Source: Nocardioides ungokensis (lineage in GTDB: Bacteria > Actinomycetota > Actinomycetes > Propionibacteriales > Nocardioidaceae). From it: a DNA stretch of 64,000 nucleotides. Made by a program: the position numbers and the translations under genes. Location of the stretch: contig NZ_CP059164.1 in assembly GCF_013466985.1 (NCBI RefSeq), positions 2,179,001 through 2,243,000 on the forward strand. The letters run 5' to 3'. Positions 18,150 through 27,311 of the stretch are shown one piece after another; within the stretch, counting starts at the first letter, position 1, and the number at the start of each line of letters is the position of its first letter. The notes beneath the pieces are model-generated. The model did not search any database. It had not been told where the DNA came from and saw only the letters and a program-made list of their open reading frames with translations.

Positions 18150-19349
18150 TCAGGCCGCCTCTCCGGTGTAGTGCGGGTTCTCCCAGATCACGGTGCCGCC
18201 CATGCCGATGCCGATGCACATGGTGGTCAGCCCGTAGCGGACCTCGGGTCGCTCCTCGAACGCAGCGGCCAGCTGGGTCATCAGGCGCACCCCGGACGAG
18301 GCGAGGGGGTGACCCATGGCGATGGCGCCGCCGTACGGGTTCACGCGCGGGTCGTCGTCGGCGATCCCGAAGTGCTCGAGGAAGGCCAGCACCTGGACGG
18401 CGAACGCCTCGTTGACCTCGAAGGCCCCGATGTCGTCGATGGTGAGGCCGGCCTGCTTCAGGGCCTTCTCGGTGGCCGGGATCGGGCCGGCGCCCATCAC
18501 CTCGGGCTCGACACCCACGAACGAGTAGGAGACCAGCCGCATCTTGACCGGAAGGCCCAGCTCGCGGGCGGTCTCCTCGTCGGCGAGCAGCGCGGCGGTC
18601 GCGCCGTCGTTGATGCCCGCGGCGTTGCCCGCGGTCACCTTGCCGTGCGCGCGGAACGGCGTCTTCAGCGCGGCCAGCGACTCCATCGTGGTGCCCGGGC
18701 GCATCGGCTCGTCGGTGGAGGCCAGCCCCCAGCCCAGCTCCTCGGAGCGGGTCGCGACCGGCACCAGGTCGGGCTGGATCCGGCCGGCCTCGTAGGCCGC
18801 GGCGGTCTTGTCCTGCGAGCGGACCGCGTAGGCGTCGACGCGCTCCTTGGTGATCGTCGGGTAGCGGTCGTGCAGGTTCTCGGCGGTCTTGCCCATCACC
18901 AGCGCGTCGGGGTTCACGATCCGCTCGGAGAGGATCCGCGGGTTCGGTTCCACGCCCTCGCCCATCGGGTGGCGGCCCATGTGCTCGACGCCGCCGGCGA
19001 TGGCCACGTCGTAGGAGCCGAACGCGATGCCGGAGGCGGTGGTGGTGACAGCGGTCATCGCGCCCGCGCACATCCGGTCGATGGCGAAGCCGGGGACGCT
19101 CTGCGGCAGGCCGGAGAGCAGCGCGGCGGTGCGACCGATGGTCAGGCCCTGGTCACCGATCTGAGTGGTGGCGGCCACGGCCACCTCGTCCACGCGCTCG
19201 GGCGGGAGCGAGGGGTTGCGGCGCATGAGCTCGCGGATGCACTTGATGACCAGGTCGTCGGCCCGCGTCTCGGCGTACTGGCCCTTGGCCTTGCCGAACG
19301 GGGTGCGTACGCCGTCGACGAAGACGACTTCTCGCAGCTGTCGGGACAC
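18150..19349 (-). CDS. fadA: Acetyl-CoA C-acyltransferase (thiolase)
   Basis: 399 aa from GTG 19349 (VSRQLREVVFVDGVRTPFGK), with GAGAGG upstream. The acyl-enzyme Cys is in DRMCAGAM (about residue 92), the substrate-binding NEAFA at about 315, the His in AMGHPLASSG (about 345) and the second active Cys in CIGIGMGG (about 379). It cleaves 3-ketoacyl-CoA in the last step of beta-oxidation and is translated together with fadB, whose ATG lies one base after its stop. A perfect GTTACC palindrome 52 bp upstream (19401-19416) is a probable operator. Confidence 0.93.
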   Translation of the reverse strand: MSRQLREVVFVDGVRTPFGKAKGQYAETRADDLVIKCIRELMRRNPSLPPERVDEVAVAATTQIGDQGLTIGRTAALLSGLPQSVPGFAIDRMCAGAMTAVTTTASGIAFGSYDVAIAGGVEHMGRHPMGEGVEPNPRILSERIVNPDALVMGKTAENLHDRYPTITKERVDAYAVRSQDKTAAAYEAGRIQPDLVPVATRSEELGWGLASTDEPMRPGTTMESLAALKTPFRAHGKVTAGNAAGINDGATAALLADEETARELGLPVKMRLVSYSFVGVEPEVMGAGPIPATEKALKQAGLTIDDIGAFEVNEAFAVQVLAFLEHFGIADDDPRVNPYGGAIAMGHPLASSGVRLMTQLAAAFEERPEVRYGLTTMCIGIGMGGTVIWENPHYTGEAA

Positions 19350-19400
19350 TCTCGGGGTCCTCTCACGGAAGGGGAAAGCAGGGGATGGTGCCGGCCCAAC

Positions 19401-19416
19401 GTTACCCTGCGGTAAC
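19401..19416. promoter_or_regulatory. Operator-like palindrome upstream of fadA
   Basis: GTTACC-CTGC-GGTAAC is a perfect 6-bp inverted repeat with a 4-bp spacer, the usual geometry of TetR-family operators. It lies 52 bp before the fadA GTG and between fadA and the divergent PAC2 gene. The cognate regulator is not adjacent; neither TetR gene in this window has this sequence in its own promoter. Confidence 0.55.
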
Positions 19417-19571
19417 AACGGGCGCAGTCCCACTCCGGTGTGGGTGTCGTCACCCCGCCGCGCTGCCCCGCCTCGTCATCCGCACGCGGGTGGCGGCGGG
19501 GGAATATCGTGGTCGGCAGGGACGCTCCGCATGCCGCGCCCCGCAGCTCCAACCCCCGGAAGGACACCCCC

Positions 19572-20513
19572 GTGTCGCAGGAACCCCGTCTCGTGCACAT
19601 CGTCGACGACGTGCCCGGGCTCGAAGCCGCCACCGAGCCGGGTCAGGGACGCAACCTGACGATGGTGCTCGTACTCGACGGCTTCCTCGACGCCGGCAAC
19701 GCCGCCGCCCGGGCCGCCCAGCACCTCGTCGACCTCGGCGAGGGTCCCGTCGTGGCGACGTTCGACGTGGACCAGTTCCACGACTACCGCGCCCGCCGAC
19801 CCGCGATGTCGTTCGTCCGCGACCACTACGAGGCCTACGACGCCCCGCGGCTGGTGGTCCGGCTGCTGCACGACACGGGCGGCACGCCATACCTCCTCCT
19901 GCAGGGGCCGGAGCCCGACAACCGCTGGGAGGCGTTCGCCCGGGCGGTCCGCGAGGTCGTCGAGCGCTTCGGGGTGACCCGGGTCGTGAGCATGGGATCG
20001 GTGCCGATGGCCGTCCCGCACACCCGCCCCATCGCCGTCACCCACCACGCCAACGACCCCGACCTGCTCATCGGCGAGAGCGCGTGGCGCGGGGAGCTGC
20101 GGATCCCCAGCAGCGCCCAGGCCCTGCTCGAGGTGCGGCTGGGGGAGTGGGGGCACGCGGCCATGGGCTTCGTGGCGCACATCCCGCACTACCTCGCGCA
20201 GCTCGACTACCCCAAGGCGTCCGCGGCGCTGCTGGAGCAGGTCGAGAAGGCCGGGCGGCTGACCGTCGACCTCTCCGACCTGCTGGTGGAGGCCGAGGAG
20301 CGTGAGGTCGAGATCGCGCGGTACCTCGCCGCCAACGACGAGGTCAACGAGGTCGTGGTCGCCCTCGAGCAGCAGTACGACGCCTTCGAGCGCGCCGAGG
20401 AGAGTGGCAGCAGCCTGCTGGCCGAGGACCAGCCGCTGCCCACGGGCGAGGAGATCGGCCAGCAGTTCGAGCAGTTCCTCGCCGGGCTCGACGGGCCCGA
20501 CGAGCAGTCCTGA
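19572..20513 (+). CDS. PAC2-family protein (proteasome-assembly-chaperone-like)
   Basis: 313 aa from GTG 19572. The PAC2 fold markers are seen: NLTMVLVLDGFLDAGNAA, a central VATFDVDQFHDYRARRP, VVSMGSVPMAVPHTRP, and VGHAAMGFVAHIPHYLAQLDYP-like segment. The C-terminal 80 residues are acidic and helical. PAC2 proteins are widespread in actinobacteria; a link with the proteasome or with ATP-grasp genes is only suggested by homology. The following tesB gene is 54 bp downstream in the same direction. Confidence 0.78.
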   Translation: MSQEPRLVHIVDDVPGLEAATEPGQGRNLTMVLVLDGFLDAGNAAARAAQHLVDLGEGPVVATFDVDQFHDYRARRPAMSFVRDHYEAYDAPRLVVRLLHDTGGTPYLLLQGPEPDNRWEAFARAVREVVERFGVTRVVSMGSVPMAVPHTRPIAVTHHANDPDLLIGESAWRGELRIPSSAQALLEVRLGEWGHAAMGFVAHIPHYLAQLDYPKASAALLEQVEKAGRLTVDLSDLLVEAEEREVEIARYLAANDEVNEVVVALEQQYDAFERAEESGSSLLAEDQPLPTGEEIGQQFEQFLAGLDGPDEQS

Positions 20514-20567
20514 CCCCGGGACGACCCGGGCCCGTCCGACCGACCTGAACCGAAGCGAGGAATCCCC

Positions 20568-21429
20568 TTGTCCGTTCCCGCCTCCGACCTCGTCGACCTG
20601 CTCGACCTGGAGGAGATCGACGTCAACCTGTTCCGCGGCCGCCAGTCCGACACCGAGCGGCAGGGTCTTCGGTGGCCAGGTGGCCGCCCAGGCGCTGATC
20701 GCCGGGGTCCGCACGGTGGAGGACGACCGGGCGATCCACTCGCTGCACTCCTACTTCCTGCGGCCGGGGGACACCAGGGTCCCGATCGTCTACGACGTCG
20801 AGCGGATCCGGGACGGCCGCTCCTTCGCCACCCGCCGGGTCGTGGCGCGCCAGCACGGGCGGCCGATCTACTACCTCACCGCGAGCTTCCAGCGCTCGGA
20901 GGAGGGCCTGGAGCACCAGGACGTGATGCCGGAGGTTCCCGGCCCCGAGCAGGGACTCAGCCTGGCGGATCTGTGGCGCAAGCGGGGCGACGTCGACGAG
21001 GCCGAGTCGCTGGTCAAGGAGTTCGCCTCGCTCGACGCCCGCTACCTCGGCAACTCGCTGCGCGGGCTCGAGGCCGACCCCGCGCACCCGGCGCAGGCGC
21101 GGATGTGGGTCCGGGTCACCGAGGACCTCGGCAAGGATCCGGTCCGGCACCTGGCCGCGTTCACCTACGCCAGCGACATGAGCCTGCTCGGTGCCACGCT
21201 GGTGCCGCACCGGGCCGGGCCGCCGGAGATCCAGATGGCCTCGCTCGACCACACCATCTGGTTCCACCGCCCCTTCCGCGCCGACGAGTGGTGGCTCTAC
21301 GACCAGCTCTCGCCCTCGGCCCAGGGCGCGCGCGGCCTCGCGATCGGCCGGGTGTTCACCCCCGACGGCCGGCTCGTGGCCACCGTCGCCCAGGAGGGCC
21401 TGATCCGGCCGGTCGACGACCGGCCCTAG
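20568..21429 (+). CDS. tesB: Acyl-CoA thioesterase II (frameshifted near the 5' end)
   Basis: About 286 aa; TTG start at 20568 with GCGAGG upstream. Double-hotdog acyl-CoA thioesterase hydrolysing fatty acyl-CoA. The start VPASDLVDLLDLEEIDVNLF and then FGGQVAAQALIAG, SLHSYFLRPGD, SFATRRVVARQHG, SLDHTIWFHRPFRADEW and SPSAQGARGLAIGRVF are all TesB landmarks, including the Asp/Thr(Ser)/Gln active-site regions. The frame changes near 20660 at CAGGGTC; dropping one G gives ...TERQVFGGQVAAQ. Gene length is 3n+1, consistent with one extra base. Confidence 0.85.
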
Positions 21430-21438
21430 AACGGACGC

Positions 21439-22311
21439 TCAGAGGTCGCGCGTCCGTCCTGCGAGGTGCGGGGCGCCGTTCCTGGGGCTGGTCAACGAAA
21501 AGGCGAAGCCGCCGTCGAGCGGCCGGGACCCGAAGGCCACCGAGCCCGGGAGCAGGATCGGCTTCTTGAACGCCACCGACACCTCGACAGCGTCGGGCAG
21601 GCGGTTCTCGAGTGCCGCGACGCAGCGGGCCTTGCTCCACATCCCGTGCGCGATCTGGCGCGGGAAGCCCAGCGCCTTGGCGGTCAGCGGGTAGAGGTGG
21701 ATCGGGTTGTGGTCGCCCGACACCGCGGCGTACCTCCGGCCGAGGTCGCCGGGCAGCCGCCACACGGTGCCGGTCGCGGGTGCCTCGGGGAAGGTGGCGC
21801 CCGCCGGGGCGGCCTCGTCGCCGCGGCCGCGGCGCAGGAACGTCGAGGTCTCCTCCCACACCAGCTCACCGGCCGAGTGGACGGTGGTCAGCATGTCGAA
21901 GACCTGACCCTTGGCGTGCGGCCGCAGGTTCGTCGCCCGGGCCGTCACCTGGAGGCGCTCGGTCACGGCGACCGGTCGGTGCTGGGTGATGGAGTTCTCC
22001 AGGTGCACGGTGCCGATGGCGGGGAACGGGAAGGCCGAGTCCGTCATGATCGTCATGTGCAGGCCGAACGCCAGCAGGTGCGGGTAGGTCAGGGGCACGG
22101 TGTCCTTGCGGGGGAAGCCGCACACCTCGTCGTACGCCGCCACGTGGTCGACGTCGATCGGTACGTCGTGGCGGGTGAGCACGAGGTCGGGCAGCCCGGA
22201 GCCGTGCTTGCGGATGCCCGGCAGCGCGCCCACTCCCGGCACCGACGGCAGCGCAGCCTTGAGCAGCAGCGGGAGCGCGTGCGGGGTGCCCTCGACGACC
22301 CGGGGCTCCAT
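21439..22311 (-). CDS. MaoC-type (R)-3-hydroxyacyl dehydratase, HtdX-like
   Basis: 290 aa. Two hotdog halves; the second carries the hydratase motif YAAVSGDHNPIHLYPLTAKA (about residue 195-215) with the catalytic Asp/His, and HGMWSKARC. It should dehydrate (R)-3-hydroxyacyl thioesters. ATG 22311 overlaps the fabG4 stop (ATGA). In M. tuberculosis the same order htdX-fabG4 divergent from fadA2 is found (Rv0241c-Rv0243), which is why I call it HtdX-like. Confidence 0.82.
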   Translation of the reverse strand: MEPRVVEGTPHALPLLLKAALPSVPGVGALPGIRKHGSGLPDLVLTRHDVPIDVDHVAAYDEVCGFPRKDTVPLTYPHLLAFGLHMTIMTDSAFPFPAIGTVHLENSITQHRPVAVTERLQVTARATNLRPHAKGQVFDMLTTVHSAGELVWEETSTFLRRGRGDEAAPAGATFPEAPATGTVWRLPGDLGRRYAAVSGDHNPIHLYPLTAKALGFPRQIAHGMWSKARCVAALENRLPDAVEVSVAFKKPILLPGSVAFGSRPLDGGFAFSLTSPRNGAPHLAGRTRDL

Positions 22312-23644
22312 CAGGCCCCCAGCATCATCTGGCCGCAGACCCGCACCACGTTGCCGTTGACGGCGGTGGAGCCGGGGCTGGCGTACCAGGCGATGGTCTC
22401 GGCGACGTCGACCGGGAGACCGCCCTGGGACATGGCGTTCAGGCGCTGGCCGACCTCGCGGGTCGCGAAGGGCACCGCGGCGGTCATCTGGGTGACGATG
22501 AAGCCGGGGGCGACGGCGTTGATCGTGATGCCGTCCTCGAGCCCCTCGGCCAGCGAGTCCACGAGCCCGATCACACCGGCCTTGGAGGCGGCGTAGTTGG
22601 TCTGGCCCACGTTGCCGGCGATGCCCGCGATCGAGGCGACGCCCACGATCCGCCCGTTGTCGTTGACCACGCCCTGGTCGAGCAGCTCGCGGGTGATCCG
22701 CTCCGGGCGATCAGGTTGACCGCCAGCACCGAGTCCCAGCGGTCCTCGGCCATGTTGGCCAGCTTCTTGTCGCGGGTGATGCCGGCGTTGTGGACCACCA
22801 AGTCCACCCCGCCGTGCTTCTCCTTCAGGTGGTGCGCGATCCGCTGGGGCGCGTCCTTGCCGGTGATGTCGAGGGTGAGGTGGTCGCCGTCGAGCTCGGT
22901 CATCAGGGCCTGGAGCTCGCTGGCGGCCTGCGGCACGTCGACGCCGACGACCGTGGCGCCGTCGCGGTGCAGCACCCGGGCGATCTGCTCGCCGATGCCG
23001 CGGCTGGCGCCGGTCACCAGCGCGACCTTGCCCTCCAGCGGGCGCTGCCAGTCGGCGACCTCGGCCGCCTTCGTGGTGCCGGTGGCGCCGATCCGGACCA
23101 CCTGGCCCGAGACGTAGGCGGACTTGGGGGAGAGCAGGAAGGCCAGCGTCGAGGCGGTCGCCGCCTCCGCCCCCTCGGCGACGTAGACGAGCTGCACGGT
23201 GCCGCCGCGGCCGACCTCCTTGCCGAGGCTGCGGGTGAAGCCCTCGAGGGCACGCTGGGCGACGCGCTCGCCGCCCTCGACGCTCTCCGGCGGGGTGCCG
23301 AGGACGACCACGCGCGGGCAGGTGTCCAGGCGGCGCAGCACCGGGGTGAAGAAGTCCCGCAGCGCGTTCAGGTCGGCGGACGTGGTGATCCCGGTGGCGT
23401 CGAAGACCAGGCCCTTGTACGACGCGTCCGCGTCCGGCGCCTGGGTCGAGGCGATGCCCAGCAGGTCGAGCACGCCGGGGAGCGACTCCGCGAGCCGACC
23501 ACGACCGCCCACCAGCACGGTGCCGTCCACGAGCGGCGCCCCGGCGGCGTACCGCTCCAGGGGGGTGGGGTTGGGCAGGCCGAGGTTCTTCACCAGCAGC
23601 TTGCCGATCGGCGTCTGCACGAAGCCCTGGTACTTGTCGCTCAT
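22311..23644 (-). CDS. fabG4: 3-oxoacyl reductase, high-molecular-weight FabG4 type (frameshifted)
   Basis: About 444 aa after repair. An N-terminal flavodoxin-like extra domain (residues 1-195) is followed by an SDR domain: [16 protein letters not shown] near residue 210, [13 protein letters not shown], catalytic Ser in [10 protein letters not shown] and YAASKAG near 350. The extra domain is the mark of FabG4. The frame changes at about 22707 (AACCTGATCGC / CCGGAGCGG on the minus strand); adding one C to the run gives [13 protein letters not shown]. Expected to reduce 3-ketoacyl-CoA, working with the HtdX-like dehydratase and the divergent thiolase. Confidence 0.87.
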
Positions 23645-23679
23645 GTGAGTCTGATCCTCCGGATGACGGGGCGGGTCGG

Positions 23680-23712
23680 GTCCATGTAACTGGACGTGTA
23701 ACTCTGCGTCCA
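23680..23712. promoter_or_regulatory. Operator candidate between fabG4 and fadA2
   Basis: The divergent promoter region holds alternating arms: GTCCA (23680-23684), TGGACG (23691-23696) and CGTCCA (23707-23712), with TGTAACT repeated at 23685 and 23697 (12-bp pitch). The first pair is a palindrome with a 6-bp spacer, the second with a 10-bp spacer. This would let one regulator control both transcripts. No KstR-type AACnnGTT site is present here. Confidence 0.4.
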
Positions 23713-23765
23713 TATTTCGTGACGTGGCCCTCATAACCTTCACTCCCCGGGATCGGAAGGCAAGG

Positions 23766-25068
23766 ATGTCGGGCATGAACCCCGAGACCCGCCGCGTCGC
23801 CGTCATCGGCGGCAACCGCATCCCGTTCGCCCGGTCCAACACGGTCTACGCCACCGCGTCCAACCAGGACATGCTGACCGCCGCCATCGACGGGCTGGTC
23901 GCCCGGTTCGGGCTCGAGGGCGAGCGGCTCGGCGAGGTCGTCGCCGGGGCGGTGCTCAAGCACTCCCGCGACTTCAACCTGACGCGCGAGTCGGTGCTCG
24001 GCTCCAGGCTCTCGCCGGAGACCCCGGCCACCGACATCCAGCAGGCCTGCGGCACCGGCCTGCAGGCGACCATCCAGGTCGCCAACAAGATCGCCCTCGG
24101 CCAGATCGAGGTGGGGATCGCGGGAGGCACCGACACCACGTCGGACGCGCCGATCGCGGTGGGGGAGAACCTCCGGAAGATCCTGCTCGAGCTCAACCGC
24201 GCCAAGGACCTCAAGGGGCGCCTGGCCGCGCTGGCCAAGGTCCGCCCGGGCGACATCGTGCCCGCGATCCCTCAGAACGGCGAGCCGCGCACCGGCCTCT
24301 CGATGGGCGACCACGCCGCACTGACCGCGCTGGAGTGGCAGGTTCGGGCGCGAGGAGCAGGACGAGCTCGCCGCCGCCTCCCACCAGCACCTCGCCGGGC
24401 GTACGACGAGGGCTTCCTCGACGACCAGGTCACGCCGTTCCGTGGCCTGGAGCGCGACCAGAACCTCCGCCCGGACTCCAGCGTCGAGAAGCTCGGCAAG
24501 CTCAAGCCGGTCTTCGGCAAGGGCGATGCCGCCACCATGACCGCCGGAAACTCCACGCCGCTGACGACGGGGCCTCGGTGGTGCTGCTGGCCTCCGAGGA
24601 GTGGGCCAAGGAGCGGGGCCTGCCGGTGCTGGCCTACCTCACCGCCTACGAGACGGCCGCGGTCGACTACGTGCACGGCGGCGAGGGGCTGCTGATGGCC
24701 CCGGCGTACGCCGTGGCGCGGATGCTCGAGCGCGAGGGACTGTCGCTGCAGGACTTCGACTACTACGAGATCCACGAGGCCTTCGCCTCGCAGGTGCTCT
24801 CGACGCTCAAGGCGTGGGAGACCCGATCTTCTGCAAGGAGAGGCTCGGCCTCGACGCCGCTGGGCTCGATCGATCGGTCGAAGCTGAACGTCAAGGGCTC
24901 CTCGTTGGCGGCGGGCCACCCGTTCGCCGCGGGACCGGCGGCCGGATCGTCAACGTGCTGGCCAAGCTGCTCGCCGAGAAGGCCGCCACCGACGGTCCCG
25001 GTGGCCGCGGCCTGATCTCGATCTGCGCGGCCGGCGGTCAGGGCGTCGTCGCGATCCTGGAGAGCTGA
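23766..25068 (+). CDS. fadA2: Acetyl-CoA acetyltransferase FadA2-like thiolase (about six frame breaks)
   Basis: Around 433 aa after repair. Thiolase: [20 protein letters not shown] at the start, acyl-enzyme Cys in [44 protein letters not shown] with the catalytic His, and [16 protein letters not shown] with the second Cys. The order of pieces is collinear but the frame shifts near 24342, 24400, 24567, 24822, 24860 and 24930. ATG 23766 or 23775 is the start. All catalytic residues survive, so error rather than decay is likely. Divergent from fabG4, as in mycobacteria (Rv0242c/Rv0243). Confidence 0.8.
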
Positions 25069-25081
25069 CCTCCCACCCTCT

Positions 25082-25104
25082 CCGGAGCCGCCGGGGCGGT
25101 CCGG
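25082..25104 (+). terminator. Terminator-like hairpin after fadA2
   Basis: CCGGA-G-CCGCC pairs with GGCGG-T-CCGG around a tight loop, 13 bp after the fadA2 stop and before the kinase gene. One G is bulged. No clear T-run. Confidence 0.45.
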
Positions 25105-25138
25105 GCATCAGTCGAGTCGGGCGGGGTACGAGTCACGC

Positions 25139-26551
25139 ATGGTGGATGCCGCGGACGCCCTGGGCAACGGCCGCTACGAGCTCCATCAGCTGGTCGGGTC
25201 CGGCGGCGTCGGGTCCGTCCGGCTGGCGCACGACACGCTGCTCGACAGACCCGTCGCGGTGAAGATGCTGCGCAGTAGCGGCGCCGACGAGACGGTCAGG
25301 GCCCGGATACGAGCGGAGGCGCAGCTGGCCGGCGTGCTGCACCATCCGGGGATCGCCCAGGTCTACGACTACGGCGAGGACACGTCCGGCGACGAGCCGG
25401 CGCCGTACATCGTGATGCAGTACGTCGAGGGCACCTCGCTGTGGCAGGTGCTGCGGGGAGCGGCGGACGCTGCCGGCCACCGAGGTGATGGACATCGTCG
25501 CGCAGGTCGCGGCGGCGCTCCAGGAGGCCCACGGGGCAGGGATCGTGCACCGGGACCTCAAGCCCGCAAACATGCTGGTCACGCCCGAGGGGCGTGTCGT
25601 GCTGGTCGACTTCGGCATCGCGCGGACCGTCGACGCCGACCCCCTGACCCTCACCGGCGCCATCGTCGGCACCGCCGACTACATCAGCCCCGAGCAGTGC
25701 GACGGGAGCTCGGCGACCAGCCGCTCGGACCTCTACTCCCTCGGCATGGTCGCCTACGAGTGCCTGACCGGGCTCAAGCCCTTCCGCCGCGAGAACGACG
25801 TCGCCACCGCGTTGGCACACCTCCGGGAGGAGGCGCCGCCGCGGGCCCGAGGTCCCGAGGGGGTCCGGGCCCTGGTCGAGCAGCTGATCGCGAAGGATCC
25901 CGGGGCGCGGCCCGCCTCCGCGGCCGAGGTCGCTGCCCGCGCCGCTGGACTGGCGTCGCCGACGGTCGAGGTGGTGCCGGCGCCGTCGCCGGTGCCCGAG
26001 CGTCGGTCCGCGCCCTTGTCGTTGCTCCGCCGGCCGGCCCTGCGGTCGCGCCGGGCGTACGTCGCGGCGGCGGTCCTGGTCGCGGCCGTCGCCGGCTCGA
26101 CGTTCGTCGCCGCTCGGGAGCCGGGCATCGGCGTCCCGACCTGCGCGGCGAGCACCTGACGGCAGCGACTCAGGAGCTGGACGACCGCGGGCTGGTCGTG
26201 GAGAAGACCTTCGTCGACGACCCGGGCGGCCACCGCGGTGTCATCCTCGGCCAGGACCCGGCGCCCGGCACGCGCACCGACGCCAACGCCACGGTGACCC
26301 TGACGGTCGCGTCCGGGCGGATCGGCCTCCGAGCGGAACGGGTGATGGGGGAGCGGTACACCCAGGCAGCCCGCGACCTGGTGGCACTCGGGCTGGTGCC
26401 GGTGCGAGCATCGCGGACCCAGGCGCAGGACGCCGGCACCGTGGTGGCGGTGGGGCCCACCGGGCGGCTGCCGGTCGGCAGTTCGGTGACGCTGACCGTG
26501 GCTGTCCCGCCCCTGGCCCCGACGGCGCCGATGCGGACGGTGCGGCGCTGA
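25139..26551 (+). CDS. Ser/Thr protein kinase with C-terminal PASTA repeats (two frame breaks)
   Basis: About 470 aa. PknB-type receptor kinase. Seen in order: glycine loop [20 protein letters not shown] (Lys), [47 protein letters not shown], then a proline-rich juxtamembrane part, one TM ([18 protein letters not shown], about 26060-26115) and two PASTA-like repeats ([18 protein letters not shown]..., [18 protein letters not shown]...). Extra base in GGGG near 25457 (repair gives [12 protein letters not shown]) and a lost base near 26138 explain the frames. PASTA parts bind muropeptides or lipid II in the family. Convergent with the TetR gene 4 bp away. Confidence 0.87.
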   Translation: MVDAADALGNGRYELHQLVGSGGVGSVRLAHDTLLDRPVAVKMLRSSGADETVRARIRAEAQLAGVLHHPGIAQVYDYGEDTSGDEPAPYIVMQYVEGTSLWQVLRGAADAAGHRGDGHRRAGRGGAPGGPRGRDRAPGPQARKHAGHARGACRAGRLRHRADRRRRPPDPHRRHRRHRRLHQPRAVRRELGDQPLGPLLPRHGRLRVPDRAQALPPRERRRHRVGTPPGGGAAAGPRSRGGPGPGRAADREGSRGAARLRGRGRCPRRWTGVADGRGGAGAVAGARASVRALVVAPPAGPAVAPGVRRGGGPGRGRRRLDVRRRSGAGHRRPDLRGEHLTAATQELDDRGLVVEKTFVDDPGGHRGVILGQDPAPGTRTDANATVTLTVASGRIGLRAERVMGERYTQAARDLVALGLVPVRASRTQAQDAGTVVAVGPTGRLPVGSSVTLTVAVPPLAPTAPMRTVRR

Positions 26552-26555
26552 GAGG

Positions 26556-27248
26556 TCAGGTGGGGCGGGTGGCGAGCGCCAGGGCCGACGCGACGAGGTA
26601 ATCCTTGACCTGGTCGGGCGAGATCGCCCCGACGGTGGGGATGCCGGGGGCGGCCTCCTTGACCAGGATGCCGACCCGGGCGAGCTGCAGCGCACCCAGC
26701 CCGCTGGCGTAGAGCGTGTTGGCCAGCAGCGTGGGGTCGGCGACCGTGAAGTCTCCCGACGCCACACCGTCCTCGAGGACGCCGCTGAGGGTGGCCAGGC
26801 ACGAGGAGATGCCGCGACCGAGCCGGAAGAGCGCGCCCTCGGAGATCTCCTCCAGCAGCTCCGGCCCGCTGCGGCGCATCAGTGCCTGCGCGCAGTCGGT
26901 GAAGGCGGGGTGCGACAGCCCGTAGTCCACGAAGGCCCCGACGATCGCCGCGAGCCGGTCCCGCGCCTCGTCCTCGGACGCGGCCGCGTCGGCCAGCGCG
27001 GTCCGCAGCTCGTCGAGGTAGGTCACCAGGGTGAGGGCGAAGAGCTCCTCCTTGCCGGTGAAGTGCCGGTAGACGATGGCCCGGTTGATCCCGACCGCCC
27101 GCGCGATGTCCTCGATCTGCGCGTCGCGGACGCCACGCGCGTCGAAGAGGGCCCGGGTGGCGCCGAGGATCTCCTTCTCGCGGGCCCGGCGCCGGGCCGC
27201 GGCCGCGGAACGCCGGCCGTCGGTCGGGGCTGCTCCTGGGGACGACAT
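26556..27248 (-). CDS. TetR-family transcriptional regulator
   Basis: 230 aa from ATG 27248. N-terminal helix-turn-helix: ILGATRALFDARGVRDAQIE, DIARAVGINRAIVYRHFTGK, then a ligand-binding domain with an unusual hydrophobic C-terminus. A perfect palindrome GTGCAA-N7-TTGCAC sits 18 bp upstream, so it is probably self-repressed. Effector and targets cannot be named; the kinase and the secreted repeat protein are its only close neighbours. Confidence 0.85.
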   Translation of the reverse strand: MSSPGAAPTDGRRSAAAARRRAREKEILGATRALFDARGVRDAQIEDIARAVGINRAIVYRHFTGKEELFALTLVTYLDELRTALADAAASEDEARDRLAAIVGAFVDYGLSHPAFTDCAQALMRRSGPELLEEISEGALFRLGRGISSCLATLSGVLEDGVASGDFTVADPTLLANTLYASGLGALQLARVGILVKEAAPGIPTVGAISPDQVKDYLVASALALATRPT

Positions 27249-27266
27249 GCGGTCATCGTAAAGCGT

Positions 27267-27285
27267 GTGCAACCCGGTGTTGCAC
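27267..27285. promoter_or_regulatory. Probable autoregulatory operator of the TetR gene
   Basis: GTGCAA-CCCGGTG-TTGCAC, a perfect 6-bp inverted repeat with a 7-bp spacer, lies 18 bp upstream of the TetR start at 27248, where it would block its own promoter. Confidence 0.55.
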
Positions 27286-27311
27286 GACTGTGACGCGAAT
27301 GTCGGACCGAG

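Noticed and set aside
16412-18415. 667-codon plus-strand frame
   Set aside because: Antisense to fadB/fadA; shadow of a strongly supported gene.
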